Shown here: positions 16,052-24,098 of the stretch, in pieces
Position numbering within the stretch: position 1 is the stretch's first letter
How the letters are laid out: each line of letters starts with the position of its first letter
DNA from: Raineyella antarctica
GTDB taxonomy: Bacteria > Actinomycetota > Actinomycetes > Propionibacteriales > Propionibacteriaceae
Length of the DNA: 64,000 bases
Direction: 5' to 3'
Assembly: GCF_900092135.1 (NCBI RefSeq)
Contig: NZ_FMYF01000001.1
Span: 1-64,000 of the forward strand
Notes under the pieces: model-generated
Seen by the model: only the letters and a program-made list of their open reading frames with translations
The model's database searches: none
Told to the model about the DNA's origin: nothing
Made by a program: the position numbers and the translations under genes

Positions 16052-16329
16052 CGGCGTTCCTTGCGGGCAGCCGCCAGCACCTCGCGCTGGGTCTGGTAGG
16101 TCTCCAGGTCGATCTCGCCGCGCGCGAAGCGGCGGTCCAGGATCTCCTCGGGAGTCTCCTGTGGGGGCTGCGGGGAGCCGCCCTCCACCCGGCGCGCCGG
16201 CAGCAGCCGGCTCACCGCCCACGCGATGAGCGCGATCAGGACGATCCAGAACACCACCATCCCGATCATGGCGCCCCAACCCATGCCCCAACCCATGCCG
16301 CCCCAACCGTTTCCGCCCCAACCCATCAT
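16048..16329 (-). CDS. Small SHOCT-domain membrane protein with Gly/Trp/Met-rich N-terminus
   Basis: This 93-residue protein starts with a repeated MGWGG pattern (MMGWGGNGWGGMGWGMGWG) and one membrane segment (GMVVFWIVLIALIAWAV). It ends in a SHOCT motif (EEILDRRFARGEIDLETYQT). SHOCT domains are short oligomerisation or scaffolding tails. The ATG at 16329 follows GGAGGATCACC. It is first in the operon SHOCT-PepSY-regulator-kinase. Its upstream 105 bases are duplicated in front of the second SHOCT gene. The Met/Trp/Gly-rich head could bind soft metals or insert in the membrane; this is inference. Confidence 0.85.
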   Translation of the reverse strand: MMGWGGNGWGGMGWGMGWGAMIGMVVFWIVLIALIAWAVSRLLPARRVEGGSPQPPQETPEEILDRRFARGEIDLETYQTQREVLAAARKERR

Positions 16330-16440
16330 GGTGATCCTCCTGGTCTGCGGGGCGGCCACTCGACCGCCCGATGTCTTCCAGCCTCGCAGCGGCCGGTAAT
16401 GATGGAGGTGGGGGCAAAGTAAAGATTTCCCACAGCCCTG
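16330..16440 (-). repeat. Duplicated promoter segment, copy 1
   Basis: The segment upstream of the first SHOCT gene is about 85-90% identical to 16968-17075. Shared blocks, read on the minus strand, include AAATCTTTACTTT, ATTACCGGCCGCTG, AGGCTGGAAGACATCGG and CAGGAGGATCACC. The conservation extends well past what a ribosome site needs, so it probably contains the promoter and a regulator site. Confidence 0.8.
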
Positions 16441-16529
16441 GACAGTGCCCGCGAGGCTGCTGCCGGGTAGGGCAAGCACACACCCCGGGACGCTCGTAGG
16501 CAGTCCCGGGGTGCGTGGTCGACGCGCGA

Positions 16530-16967
16530 TCAGGCGGCACGCCGGTTCGGTTGGGCTGCGTCCTCCGGTGCGAGGTAGGGCATGCCCGCGGTCGGGTCGA
16601 GGCCCTGGTCGCGGACGCTACGCAGGGTGGCCACGCGCTCCTGGTAGTCCTCGGGAGTGATCTCGCCGGAAGCCAGACGTGCGGTGAGCGCCCTCATGGC
16701 CTCATCCTCCGGGCTCGTTGTGGCGCCATGCCCGGTGCGATACGGCGCCCGTGCGGCGCTGTGGCTGTCCCGACCGGCCTGCGAAGGTGTGGTGACCAGC
16801 CGGTTCCCGAGGTGGGCGCGCCGATAGAGGTAGACGAGCGCGGCGATGACGAGAACCGCCAGGACGAACAGGAAGAAGCCTGCGAACATGCCTCCCCATC
16901 CCGCGCCGCCGTAACCTGCGCCGCCGTAACCTGCGCCGCCCCATCCCATTCCGCCCCGACCCATCAT
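16530..16967 (-). CDS. SHOCT-domain membrane protein with Gly-rich N-terminus
   Basis: The 145-residue paralogue of the neighbouring SHOCT protein begins MMGRGGMGWGG and continues with a GGAGY repeat (three copies). One membrane segment follows (FAGFFLFVLAVLVIAALVYL), then a polar linker, a SHOCT motif (LTARLASGEITPEDYQERVA) and an extra 30-residue tail. It has the same GGAGGATCACC leader as the first copy. The gene and its promoter arose by tandem duplication with 16048-16329. It is probably co-regulated with the two-component operon downstream. No terminator is visible between them. Confidence 0.85.
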   Translation of the reverse strand: MMGRGGMGWGGAGYGGAGYGGAGWGGMFAGFFLFVLAVLVIAALVYLYRRAHLGNRLVTTPSQAGRDSHSAARAPYRTGHGATTSPEDEAMRALTARLASGEITPEDYQERVATLRSVRDQGLDPTAGMPYLAPEDAAQPNRRAA

Positions 16968-17075
16968 GGTGATCCTCCTGGTTCCAAGAGGCGATCACTC
17001 GACCGCCCGATGTCTTCCAGCCTCCCAGCGGCCGGTAATGATCGAGGTGGGGGTAAAGTAAAGATTTCCCCCCCA
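16968..17075 (-). repeat. Duplicated promoter segment, copy 2
   Basis: Second copy of the roughly 105-base leader described at 16330-16440. Differences cluster in the spacer between AAGACATCGG and the ribosome site, while the AT-rich AAATCTTTACTTT block and the GGCTGGAAGACA block are unchanged. That pattern suggests selection on the regulatory core. Confidence 0.8.
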
Positions 17076-17131
17076 GTCGTCACACCGGGCTGGCTGGCCC
17101 CACCGCGTCGGTGTGTGAGTTCGGCTGGCGA

Positions 17132-18331
17132 TCAGGCGTGCCGTGGCATCACCGCGACGAAGTCGCGGCTGGAGGGCTGCAGGTAGCGGTCGGCGGCGGC
17201 GGTCTCGTCGCTGGTCAGCTTCTTGGCCGTCGTGGCATTGGCGGTGTGGGTGTAGGTGATGTAGCTGGTCCAGTCCTTGTTGATGTCGAGCTGCATCGCC
17301 TCGACCGCTCCGGCGTCGTGGAGGATGTGGGCGAGCGCCCCGACGGTCAGTGAGGGGCCGATCACCACGACGGTCGACCCGTCGGCGCGGGTGCCGACAC
17401 CGCTGCGCCATACCGCGGCGGCGCTGCCGACGGTCTTGCCCCAGATGGCGGGGCTGGGGTTGGAGACGGCGGGGGTGATGCTTCCCTTGTCGACGAGCAG
17501 GGTGAGGTTCTGGCGCACGGCCGCGACGCCGGCGCCGGGTTGGCCGCCGGGCCAGCTCTCCACCTTCAGCATGCCGTCACTGCCGAGCACCATCGAGGCC
17601 GCGCCCTGGCGCAGTGGCGCGACGGCGTGTCCGTCCTGCCAGTAGCCGCCGTGGGCGTCGACGATCTTGAAGCCGCTGTTGAAGGAGGCCAGCACGGTCG
17701 AGGCGGCGGTGCCGCTGAGCTGGCTCGTCTCGTGCGGGACCGGGCCGGGTTCCTTCGTGCCGGGATGCAGCACGAACGAGTTCAGCCGGGGGTCCATCCA
17801 GACCACGTGGACGACGTAGGAGGTGTGCACCGCGTCCGGGCGCAGCGAGGTGACCATCGCCGCGGTGTGTCCCTGGGAGGAGTAGAGCGGGTGCCACTGC
17901 CCCTCGCCGGGCAGGGCCGGGCCGCCCTGCGAGGGGATGGTCGAGGGCCGTACGCTCTCGGTGCGTACGGCACCGGAGGAACCGACCTGGAGGGCGGAGC
18001 GGTCCGGGGTCCCGCCGGCCTTGGGCGGGTTCAGCTGGTACTGCCACTGTTCCAGGAGGGTGATGAGGCCGCTCATCCCGTGGTCGCGGGCCCATTCGGC
18101 GACGCGGGCGGCGGTGGTGTCGGTGCCCGGGGCGGCGAGCGCCTGGCCCAGCGAGACACCGTTCCACAGCAGGAGGGTGGCGAGCACGAGGGCGGGGACC
18201 GCCAGCCAGCGGCGGCGGCGCCGAGGGCGGCCTTGTGGTGCGTCCTCGTGGTGCGCGGTGCCCACCCCCGACCGGGCAGCACCATCACGGCGCCGGCGGT
18301 CCGGCAGTTCGTTGGTGGCAAGGTCTGTCAT
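17132..18331 (-). CDS. Phosphodiester glycosidase (NAGPA) domain protein, membrane-anchored
   Basis: This 399-residue protein has an Arg-rich cytoplasmic head (RPRRRRRW), one membrane anchor at about residues 40-60 (WLAVPALVLATLLLWNGVSL) and a long outer part. The C-terminal two thirds carry the NAGPA/phosphodiester glycosidase signatures VLASFNSGFKIVDAHGGYW, AAVRQNLTLLVDKG, and GALAHILHDAGAVEAMQLDI with DW. These domains hydrolyse glycosyl phosphodiester bonds in polysaccharides. It may trim teichoic-type or capsular polymers. The ATG at 18331 has GGAAGGAAG upstream. Its promoter shares a TGGAAGACA block with the SHOCT promoters. Confidence 0.82.
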   Translation of the reverse strand: MTDLATNELPDRRRRDGAARSGVGTAHHEDAPQGRPRRRRRWLAVPALVLATLLLWNGVSLGQALAAPGTDTTAARVAEWARDHGMSGLITLLEQWQYQLNPPKAGGTPDRSALQVGSSGAVRTESVRPSTIPSQGGPALPGEGQWHPLYSSQGHTAAMVTSLRPDAVHTSYVVHVVWMDPRLNSFVLHPGTKEPGPVPHETSQLSGTAASTVLASFNSGFKIVDAHGGYWQDGHAVAPLRQGAASMVLGSDGMLKVESWPGGQPGAGVAAVRQNLTLLVDKGSITPAVSNPSPAIWGKTVGSAAAVWRSGVGTRADGSTVVVIGPSLTVGALAHILHDAGAVEAMQLDINKDWTSYITYTHTANATTAKKLTSDETAAADRYLQPSSRDFVAVMPRHA

Positions 18332-18489
18332 GGGACTTCCTTCCTGTGTTGCCGCTCGAGGGTCAGGCTCCGGCCACTCGGACAGCGATTGTCTTCCACT
18401 GTCCCCGCCGCCTGTGAGAAGCCGATGAGGACGGTCCCACCCCGACAAGGCCCCAGGCCTAGGCTGGGGGCGGGAACCAGGAGGTGATG

Positions 18490-19962
18490 ATGAGCCGGAT
18501 CCTGCTCGCCGTCGGCATGCGCGCCAAGCTGGCGCTGGCGACCATGGCGATCGTCGGGCTGGCCCTGGTGATGGGGACCGGCATCGTCAGCCTGGCGCTC
18601 TACTCCGCGCTGACATCGTCACTGAAGACCCAGGCCACCGCCCAACTCCAGGCCATCGTCGATCTGGTCGGCCGGGAAGGGCTCGAGGGCCTCAACGGGG
18701 AAACCGGCGCCGAGGTCGGCGCCGGCGCCGTCGTCCAGCTCATCGATGCGCAGGGTCGCCTCCTCTACAGTTCGCGTCCCGGCGCCCCCCTGACCACCCT
18801 CCACCCGGCCATCGGGCAGGTCCTGGTGGAGGGCATCACCCCCCTGCCGACCCTGCGGGACATCCCCGGCCCGGTCACCGCCGCCACCGGGGTCCTCATC
18901 GACGATCACCCCGTCACCGCCGCAGTGGCCCTGCCGCAGGTCTCCCAGCGCGAGGCCGTCACCACCGTCGTCAAACTGCTGCTGCTCGGCACCCCGGTCA
19001 TCGTCCTCGCCTCCGGGATCATCGCCTGGTGGCTCATCAGCCGCTCGCTGCGACCCGTCGAGGGGATCCGCAGCACGGTCGAGTCGATCTCCTCGCGACA
19101 CCTCGACGCGCGCGTCCCGGTCTCGGGGACCGACGACGAGATCGGGCGCCTGGCCCTCACCATGAACGCGATGCTCGAACGCCTCGAACGTGGCCGCCGC
19201 CAGCAGAACCAGTTCGTCGCCGACGCCAGTCATGAGCTGCGCTCCCCCCTGGCCAGCCTGCACACCGCCCTCGACATGGGCACCGGTGACCCGACGGGGG
19301 AGCGGTGGAGCAGCCTGGCGCCGGTGATGGTGACCGAGACCCACCGGATGGAACGGCTCGTCGACGACCTGCTCACGCTGGCCCGTGGTGATGCCGGCTC
19401 GGTGCCCGCCACCCGCTGGCGCGATGTGGACCTGGACGACCTGGTCGTCGAGGAGGCCCGCCGGCCGCGGCCCTCCGGCCGGGTGGAGGTCAGCTTCGAC
19501 GTACGCCCCGCGCGGGTCCGTGGGGACCGACTGCAGTTGGTCCGGGTGGTGCGCAACCTGGCCGACAACGCCGTGCGGGCGGCGACCTCCCGCGTGGTGC
19601 TGTCGGTCGCCGCCGAGGGGGCCGAGGCGGTGGTCCGGGTCGAGGACGACGGCCCCGGCATCCCGGAGGACCAGCGGGAGCGGGTGTTCGAGCGGTTCGT
19701 CCGGCTCGACGAGGCGCGCAACCGCGACGACGGTGGCAGCGGGCTCGGTCTGGCCATCGTCCGCGAACTCGTCGCCTTGTACGGCGGCAGCGTGGCCGTG
19801 GACCGCTCCGGCCTGGGCGGCGCCCGGTTCACCCTCCGCCTCCCGCTCCACAGGCAGGCTTCACCAGAAGAGGACACGAGCGACCAGACCGTGCCCGCTC
19901 CTGACCTGCCGGGTCCCGCCGTGCTGGATCAGGGCACGGGCGGGCTGTCGACCAGCCGGTAG
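18490..19962 (+). CDS. Sensor histidine kinase
   Basis: The 490-residue kinase has two membrane helices (about residues 10-38 and 155-178) around a 110-residue extracytoplasmic sensor region, then HAMP. The H-box is VADASHELRSPLASLH, the N-box VVRNLADNAVRAATS and the G-boxes EDDGPGIPE and GGSGLGLAIVREL. The ATG at 18490 is chosen because AGGAGG lies five bases upstream; two in-frame starts just before it overlap that site. Its 3' end overlaps the oppositely oriented response regulator gene by 34 bases, an unusual tail-to-tail layout for a likely pair. The C-terminal 35 residues beyond the ATPase fold are acidic and Pro-rich. Confidence 0.92.
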   Translation: MSRILLAVGMRAKLALATMAIVGLALVMGTGIVSLALYSALTSSLKTQATAQLQAIVDLVGREGLEGLNGETGAEVGAGAVVQLIDAQGRLLYSSRPGAPLTTLHPAIGQVLVEGITPLPTLRDIPGPVTAATGVLIDDHPVTAAVALPQVSQREAVTTVVKLLLLGTPVIVLASGIIAWWLISRSLRPVEGIRSTVESISSRHLDARVPVSGTDDEIGRLALTMNAMLERLERGRRQQNQFVADASHELRSPLASLHTALDMGTGDPTGERWSSLAPVMVTETHRMERLVDDLLTLARGDAGSVPATRWRDVDLDDLVVEEARRPRPSGRVEVSFDVRPARVRGDRLQLVRVVRNLADNAVRAATSRVVLSVAAEGAEAVVRVEDDGPGIPEDQRERVFERFVRLDEARNRDDGGSGLGLAIVRELVALYGGSVAVDRSGLGGARFTLRLPLHRQASPEEDTSDQTVPAPDLPGPAVLDQGTGGLSTSR

Positions 19963-20612
19963 CCGACGCCGCGCACCGTCTCGATCGAATGCCGCCCGAA
20001 CGGCTCGTCGACCTTGCGGCGCAGGTAGCTCACGTAGACCTGGATGATGTTGGTGTCCCCGGCGAACGCCGGGTCCCACACGCCGTCGAGGATCTGCGTC
20101 TTGGAGACCACCTGGCCACGCCGGCGCATCAGGTACTCCAGCAGCATGAACTCCTTGGCCGTCAGCTCGACCTCCGCTTCGCCGCGCCACACCCGGTGGC
20201 TGGCCGGGTCGAGTGACAGGTCGCCCACGCTCAGCACGGTCGGCCGCTCCGGCGCACCCCGACGGATCAGCGCACGCAGCCGTGCGACGAGCACGACGAA
20301 ATCGAACGGCTTGGTCAGGTAGTCGTCGGCCCCCAGGTCGAAGGCGTCCACCTGGTCGTACGGCCCGTCCTTGGCCGTCAGCATCAGCACCGGGGTCCAG
20401 ACCTGGCGGGCCCGCATGCCCTTCACGATGTCGTAGCCGTTCAGGGCGGGCAGCATGATGTCGATCACCGCGACGTCGTACGCCCCCTCCAGGGCCATCC
20501 AGAGACCGTCGCGCCCGTTGGACGCGACGTCGACGATGAACCCCTCGCTCCGCAACCCGTCGGAGACCAGCTTCGAGAGGGACGGATCGTCCTCGACCAT
20601 CAGCATACGCAT
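19929..20612 (-). CDS. OmpR/PhoB-family response regulator
   Basis: This 227-residue regulator has a receiver domain (LMVEDDPSLSKLVSDGLRSE, phosphoacceptor in VAVIDIMLPALNGYD, Lys in DDYLTKPFDF). The DNA-binding domain includes ELTAKEFMLLEYLMRRRGQV and ends SIETVRGVGYRLVDSPPVP. The start at 20612 has CACAAT ending six bases upstream, the spacing of a leaderless promoter. An in-frame ATG at 20606 has GGAGG and is the alternative. Its partner is probably the convergent kinase at 18490-19962. The 60-residue linker-free layout is typical of the family. Confidence 0.92.
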   Translation of the reverse strand: MRMLMVEDDPSLSKLVSDGLRSEGFIVDVASNGRDGLWMALEGAYDVAVIDIMLPALNGYDIVKGMRARQVWTPVLMLTAKDGPYDQVDAFDLGADDYLTKPFDFVVLVARLRALIRRGAPERPTVLSVGDLSLDPASHRVWRGEAEVELTAKEFMLLEYLMRRRGQVVSKTQILDGVWDPAFAGDTNIIQVYVSYLRRKVDEPFGRHSIETVRGVGYRLVDSPPVP

Positions 20613-20747
20613 GCCTCCATTGTGTCGCCCCCACCGAGTGGCGAAGATCCGCCCCTCCCCACGGCCCGGGACGGCGTTGACTGCCTCCACGGCGTTCTTG
20701 CAGTTCGGCCGGTACAGGCCCCGCCACCAGATCGGCGGGGCCAGGAG

Positions 20748-22130
20748 CTACTGGGTGACGATCGGGAAGCGGACGCACACGCGGGCTCCGCCGTCTGCAC
20801 GATTGCCGATCTGCAGAGTTGCGCCATGCTCGCGGGCAATGGACTCCACGATCGCCAGCCCGAGACCCGCGCCGGTACCGACCTCCGTGGGCTGTTCGCG
20901 GGCGAAGCGCTCGGTGGCGTGCGGCAGAAACCCCTCCTCGAATCCTTTTCCGCGGTCACCGACACACAGCAGGACTCCCAGGCCATCATCCCGCTCATCG
21001 GGCTCGACGAGTACGTCCACGCGACCACCGACAGGGGACGCCTTGACGGCGTTGTCGATGAGGTTGATCGCAAGCTGCACCAGCCGGTCATGTGAGCCGA
21101 CCATGGGGAAAGGCCCATCGGTGACCTGCAGGGCGATCGCGACATCGCTGTGTGCCCGATTCATGAGATCGACGGCTTCGGCGGCGGTGGCGGCAAGGTC
21201 AACGAGCCCCCGATCCGGGCCGGTCGCTGCCGTATCGGCTGTGGCCTGGGCCAACAGCCCGTTCACCAGGCGGACCAGGCGTTCAGTGTCCGCGTGCGCA
21301 GATCGCAGAGACTGCTGGACCTCCTCGGGTCGGCGGCCCGCTCGCGCGCCCAACTCCAGTTCGGCGCGCAGCATGGTCAGCGGGGTACGCAGTTCATGGC
21401 TGGCGTCGGCGACGAAGCGTCGCTGCTGGCTCAGCGAATGCTGCATCCGCTCGATCAGGTCGTTGAATGTGTGGCCGAGCCGCGCCACTTCGTCGTGACG
21501 GCGTCCCACCGGGAGCCTGGCAGCGGAGTCCGGGTCCCCGCTGATCTGCTCGGCCTTCTGCCGCATTCGTTCAATGGGTTTGAGGGTCGCCCCGACAGCC
21601 AGCCACTCGACCATCGTGGCCAGGGCCATCAGCGTGGCTCCGCCGGCGACCAACTGGAGCACCATGTCATGGAGGGTCGCCAGGGTGGTGCGACGACTGG
21701 TGCCGGTGATCACCAACGCGGAAGGTGTTCCGCTGGACTCCATCGACATCGCGAACACGCGGACGGGTTCACCTCCCGGCAGGGTGGTGTTCACCGACAG
21801 CGGTGCCGTACGCGCCTGGGCCAGCTGAGTCGGGGTGAGCAGCGGATCGGTTCCCGCACCCTCCGACGTCTCGACCAGACGGTCCGAGCCGTCGACGACT
21901 TGCGCGAGGGTGTCCACCGGTGAGAGTCCGGAGGCCCGTAGGGCTCCGTCCTGGAACCCTGTGCCGGCGCCGTACTGCTGGACCAGGGCGTCCGCGCGGG
22001 CTCGCAGCGAGGTGTCCATCGCGACATCAACGGAGTGGGACAGGGAGTTCACGAGCCACCACCCCACCACGGACACGACGATCAGCATGCCCAGTGTGAA
22101 GATCAGGGTCACCCTCAGCCGCAGACTCAT
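20748..22130 (-). CDS. Sensor histidine kinase
   Basis: The 460-residue kinase has an N-terminal membrane helix (residues 8-28), an extracytoplasmic region of about 120 residues, a second helix and HAMP. The H-box is VADASHELRTPLTMLR, the N-box AINLIDNAVKASPVGG and the G-boxes GDRGKGFEEG and GTGAGLGLAIVES. The start lies one base after the stop of the response regulator gene, so the two are an operon and cognate pair. The sensor part shows a TLPGGEPVRVFAMSM segment resembling secreted-signal sensors, but no ligand can be named. Confidence 0.92.
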   Translation of the reverse strand: MSLRLRVTLIFTLGMLIVVSVVGWWLVNSLSHSVDVAMDTSLRARADALVQQYGAGTGFQDGALRASGLSPVDTLAQVVDGSDRLVETSEGAGTDPLLTPTQLAQARTAPLSVNTTLPGGEPVRVFAMSMESSGTPSALVITGTSRRTTLATLHDMVLQLVAGGATLMALATMVEWLAVGATLKPIERMRQKAEQISGDPDSAARLPVGRRHDEVARLGHTFNDLIERMQHSLSQQRRFVADASHELRTPLTMLRAELELGARAGRRPEEVQQSLRSAHADTERLVRLVNGLLAQATADTAATGPDRGLVDLAATAAEAVDLMNRAHSDVAIALQVTDGPFPMVGSHDRLVQLAINLIDNAVKASPVGGRVDVLVEPDERDDGLGVLLCVGDRGKGFEEGFLPHATERFAREQPTEVGTGAGLGLAIVESIAREHGATLQIGNRADGGARVCVRFPIVTQ

Positions 22131-22131
22131 G

Positions 22132-22812
22132 TCAGCCAGTCGCAGGTCTTGCGAGCCGGTAGCCGCGTCCCCGGACCGTTTCCACGTCATGCCTGCCGAA
22201 GGGACGGTCGATCTTGCGCCGAAGGTAACCCACGTACTGATCGACCACGTTGGAGTCACCGTCGTAGGCGAAATCCCAGACCTTCTCCCGGATGAAGGTG
22301 CGTGACAGCACATCTCCGGGGTGACGCATGAACAGTTCCAGCAGTGCGAACTCCTTGGAGGACAGATCGAGTGCGACCCCGTCGCGCTCGGCCCGGTTGG
22401 CGGCCGGGTCCAACGTGAGGCCTCCCACCGTCAGCACGGTGGGACGAGGGACGGCGCCCCTGCGGGCGAGCGCCCTGACCCTCGCCGTGAGTTCGACGAA
22501 GGTGAACGGCTTGACCACGTAGTCATCTGCCCCCTCGTCCAGTCCCGTTACCCGCTCCGACACGCTTCCCAAGGCCGTGAGCATGAGAATCGGGGTCCAG
22601 ACTCCCCGCTCACGGAGCTGACGGCAGACATCATGACCACTGATGTCGGGAAGCCTGATATCCAGCACGATGACGTCATACGGCAGAGTCCGACCCCATC
22701 GCAGGGCTTCCCGACCGGTGGTGACCACGTCGACGACCCAATGTTCTTCACGCAGCCCCCGGCCCAGGACCTCGGCAGTACGCGGATTGTCCTCCACTAC
22801 AAGCACGTGCAT
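22132..22812 (-). CDS. OmpR/PhoB-family response regulator
   Basis: The 226-residue regulator starts MHVLVVEDNPRTAEVLGRGL, has its phosphoacceptor in VIVLDIRLPDISGHD and its Lys in DDYVVKPFTF. It ends with a winged helix containing VALDLSSKEFALLELFMRHP and DVETVRGRGYRLARPATG. It is first in a two-gene operon with the kinase at 20748-22130. A strong terminator at 22835-22868 separates it from the small secreted protein gene upstream, so it must have its own promoter in the roughly 20-base gap or be leaderless. Confidence 0.93.
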   Translation of the reverse strand: MHVLVVEDNPRTAEVLGRGLREEHWVVDVVTTGREALRWGRTLPYDVIVLDIRLPDISGHDVCRQLRERGVWTPILMLTALGSVSERVTGLDEGADDYVVKPFTFVELTARVRALARRGAVPRPTVLTVGGLTLDPAANRAERDGVALDLSSKEFALLELFMRHPGDVLSRTFIREKVWDFAYDGDSNVVDQYVGYLRRKIDRPFGRHDVETVRGRGYRLARPATG

Positions 22813-22834
22813 GCGTCAGCCTCCTGGAGCCCGC

Positions 22835-22868
22835 GTGGTGGGGCCGCCTCCTGGCGGCCCCACCACGG
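22835..22868. terminator. Rho-independent-type terminator
   Basis: A perfect 15-base stem (CGTGGTGGGGCCGCC, 22835-22849, with its complement at 22854-22868) has a TCCT loop. It lies eight bases past the stop of the small secreted protein gene on the minus strand. Confidence 0.85.
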
Positions 22869-22875
22869 TGAGCGA

Positions 22876-23136
22876 TTACTCCTGACCGTTGAACTGATGA
22901 TCCACGTTGGCGCCGTTCGCGTCAGCGTGACCGCCGGGGCCGTCGTTCGCCGATTCGAGAGTACCGTGTTCGGCAGTCGTGGCCTCGGAACTCTCCGACC
23001 CGCCAACGGCGGCCTGCGTGGCGCTGCTGCTGGGGACCGGGGAGGACGGGGCCGCGAAGGCCGGAGCCACGGCCAAGCCACCCAGAACGGGAGTGGCCAC
23101 CAGGGCTGTGGTGACGAGAAGTTTCTTGATGTTCAT
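22876..23136 (-). CDS. Small secreted protein
   Basis: The 86-residue product has a clear signal peptide (MNIKKLLVTTALVATPVLGG, cleavage likely after AVAPAFA at about residue 28). The mature part is about 58 polar residues, Ser/Glu/Asp-rich (SSATQAAVGGSESSEATTA), with no cysteine and no recognised domain. A GGAAG site precedes the ATG. It sits just upstream of the response regulator and kinase but is isolated from them by a strong terminator. It could be a signal or ligand for that kinase; this is only a positional guess. Confidence 0.7.
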   Translation of the reverse strand: MNIKKLLVTTALVATPVLGGLAVAPAFAAPSSPVPSSSATQAAVGGSESSEATTAEHGTLESANDGPGGHADANGANVDHQFNGQE

Positions 23137-23318
23137 GCTGACTTCCTTCGGTCGATGCATTCAAGCCGGCTGGCTTGATGTGTCCACCGTTGCTCGGGCT
23201 CGATGTAAACACGATGTGAGATTCGGGCCCGATCTCCTCCCGACCCACCGATGCGGTCACCCCCTGGGCATGGTGCATCGGTGGTTGTGTCGGGTGGGAG
23301 CTGGGGTTCATGGTGCTG

Positions 23319-23633
23319 TGCCAGTTCGTCCACCAGGGCGACCTGGGGGTGGCGGCGCAGGACCGCGTCGAGATCCAGGTCGCTCACCTCCATCCCGCGA
23401 TACACCACGCAGCGGGGCGGGATGATCTCCAGACCGGCGAGCAGGGCGGCGGTCTCGGGCCGGTCATGGGTCTCGACCAGGGCCACCACCACGTCCGTTC
23501 CCCGCGCGGCGCGGCGTCGGCCCTCGTCCAGCATCGCGTAGGTCTTCCCGACGCCGGGAGCGGCGCCGAGGAGGATCTTGAGCCGCCCGCGAGGGGGAAG
23601 GCTCGGCCGGCCGGGGGTGGCCGCGTCGGTCAT
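23319..23633 (-). pseudogene. Truncated kdpD (N-terminal fragment)
   Basis: The frame from the ATG at 23633 encodes the start of the KdpD sensor kinase. It has the Walker A motif LLGAAPGVGKTYAMLDEGRR, the segment VVVALVETHDRPETAALLAG and the Walker B-like VALVDELA. Similarity ends abruptly at about residue 105 (23319), where KdpD would continue with HTN. The remaining open frame to 23133 is unrelated. Over 700 residues, including the kinase core, are missing, so it cannot signal potassium limitation. Confidence 0.85.
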
Positions 23634-23679
23634 CGAGGTGGTCCTTCGCGTCGGTGATTCGTCGCGGATCGAGCGGCTG

Positions 23680-23850
23680 GAGGGCGAGGTTCGCCTCGGT
23701 CACGTCGACCCGCGGACTGCCGAGGAAACCCAGCGTACGACCTGCGTAACCGGCGCGGAGGGCCTGACGCACCGTCGCTTCGGGATGCCGTGGGTCCTTG
23801 CGGTCCGGGGCACCTGATCGGCGGCGTACGTCGACGAGATGTGGTCCTGG
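23680..23850 (-). pseudogene. kdpC C-terminal remnant
   Basis: The minus strand upstream of the kdpD fragment reads AGYAGRTLGFLGSPRVDVTE followed by ANLAL. This is the conserved C-terminus of KdpC, the assembly subunit of the Kdp K+-ATPase (consensus GRTLGxLGxPxVNVLxLNLAL). The rest of kdpC, and kdpF, kdpA and kdpB, are absent. The order kdpC-kdpD is the normal one, so this is a vestige of a complete kdp operon removed by deletion. Confidence 0.75.
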
Positions 23851-23892
23851 GACCTCGTTGACCGCCACCGATTGTGTTGGGCGAACATCCAA

Positions 23893-23930
23893 GCCCTGAG
23901 GGGCGCATGGGGGGAGCGCCTCCTCAGGGC
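23893..23930. terminator. Hairpin terminator
   Basis: GCCCTGAGG (23893-23901) pairs with CCTCAGGGC (23922-23930), and the stem is extended inwards by GGCGC/GCGCC with one bulge. It lies between the kdp remnant and the start of the PRC/MgtE-N gene. The 170 bases between this hairpin and that gene show no riboswitch I can identify. Confidence 0.6.
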
Positions 23931-24098
23931 CCGCCCCAGTGTAGTGAGTCGATCGTCCAACCTCGTTGTCGGATCAATGTGATGCCTGCCACGGACTGGC
24001 TCCCGGTGGGAGGGCGACTGGCCGTCCGTGGCTCGATGGGGGGATCATCTACCTCGGTGCCCCGGATGGTGCCGGTGTACGTCGAGGAAGGCAGTCGC

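Noticed and set aside
23133-23318. Continuation of the kdpD frame to 23133
   Set aside because: KdpD similarity stops at 23319; the rest is chance open frame in GC-rich DNA and overlaps the start of the small secreted protein gene.
23931-24098. Mg2+ or Mn2+ riboswitch upstream of the MgtE-N gene
   Set aside because: I could not find conserved M-box or yybP-ykoY core sequences; only weak pairings are visible.
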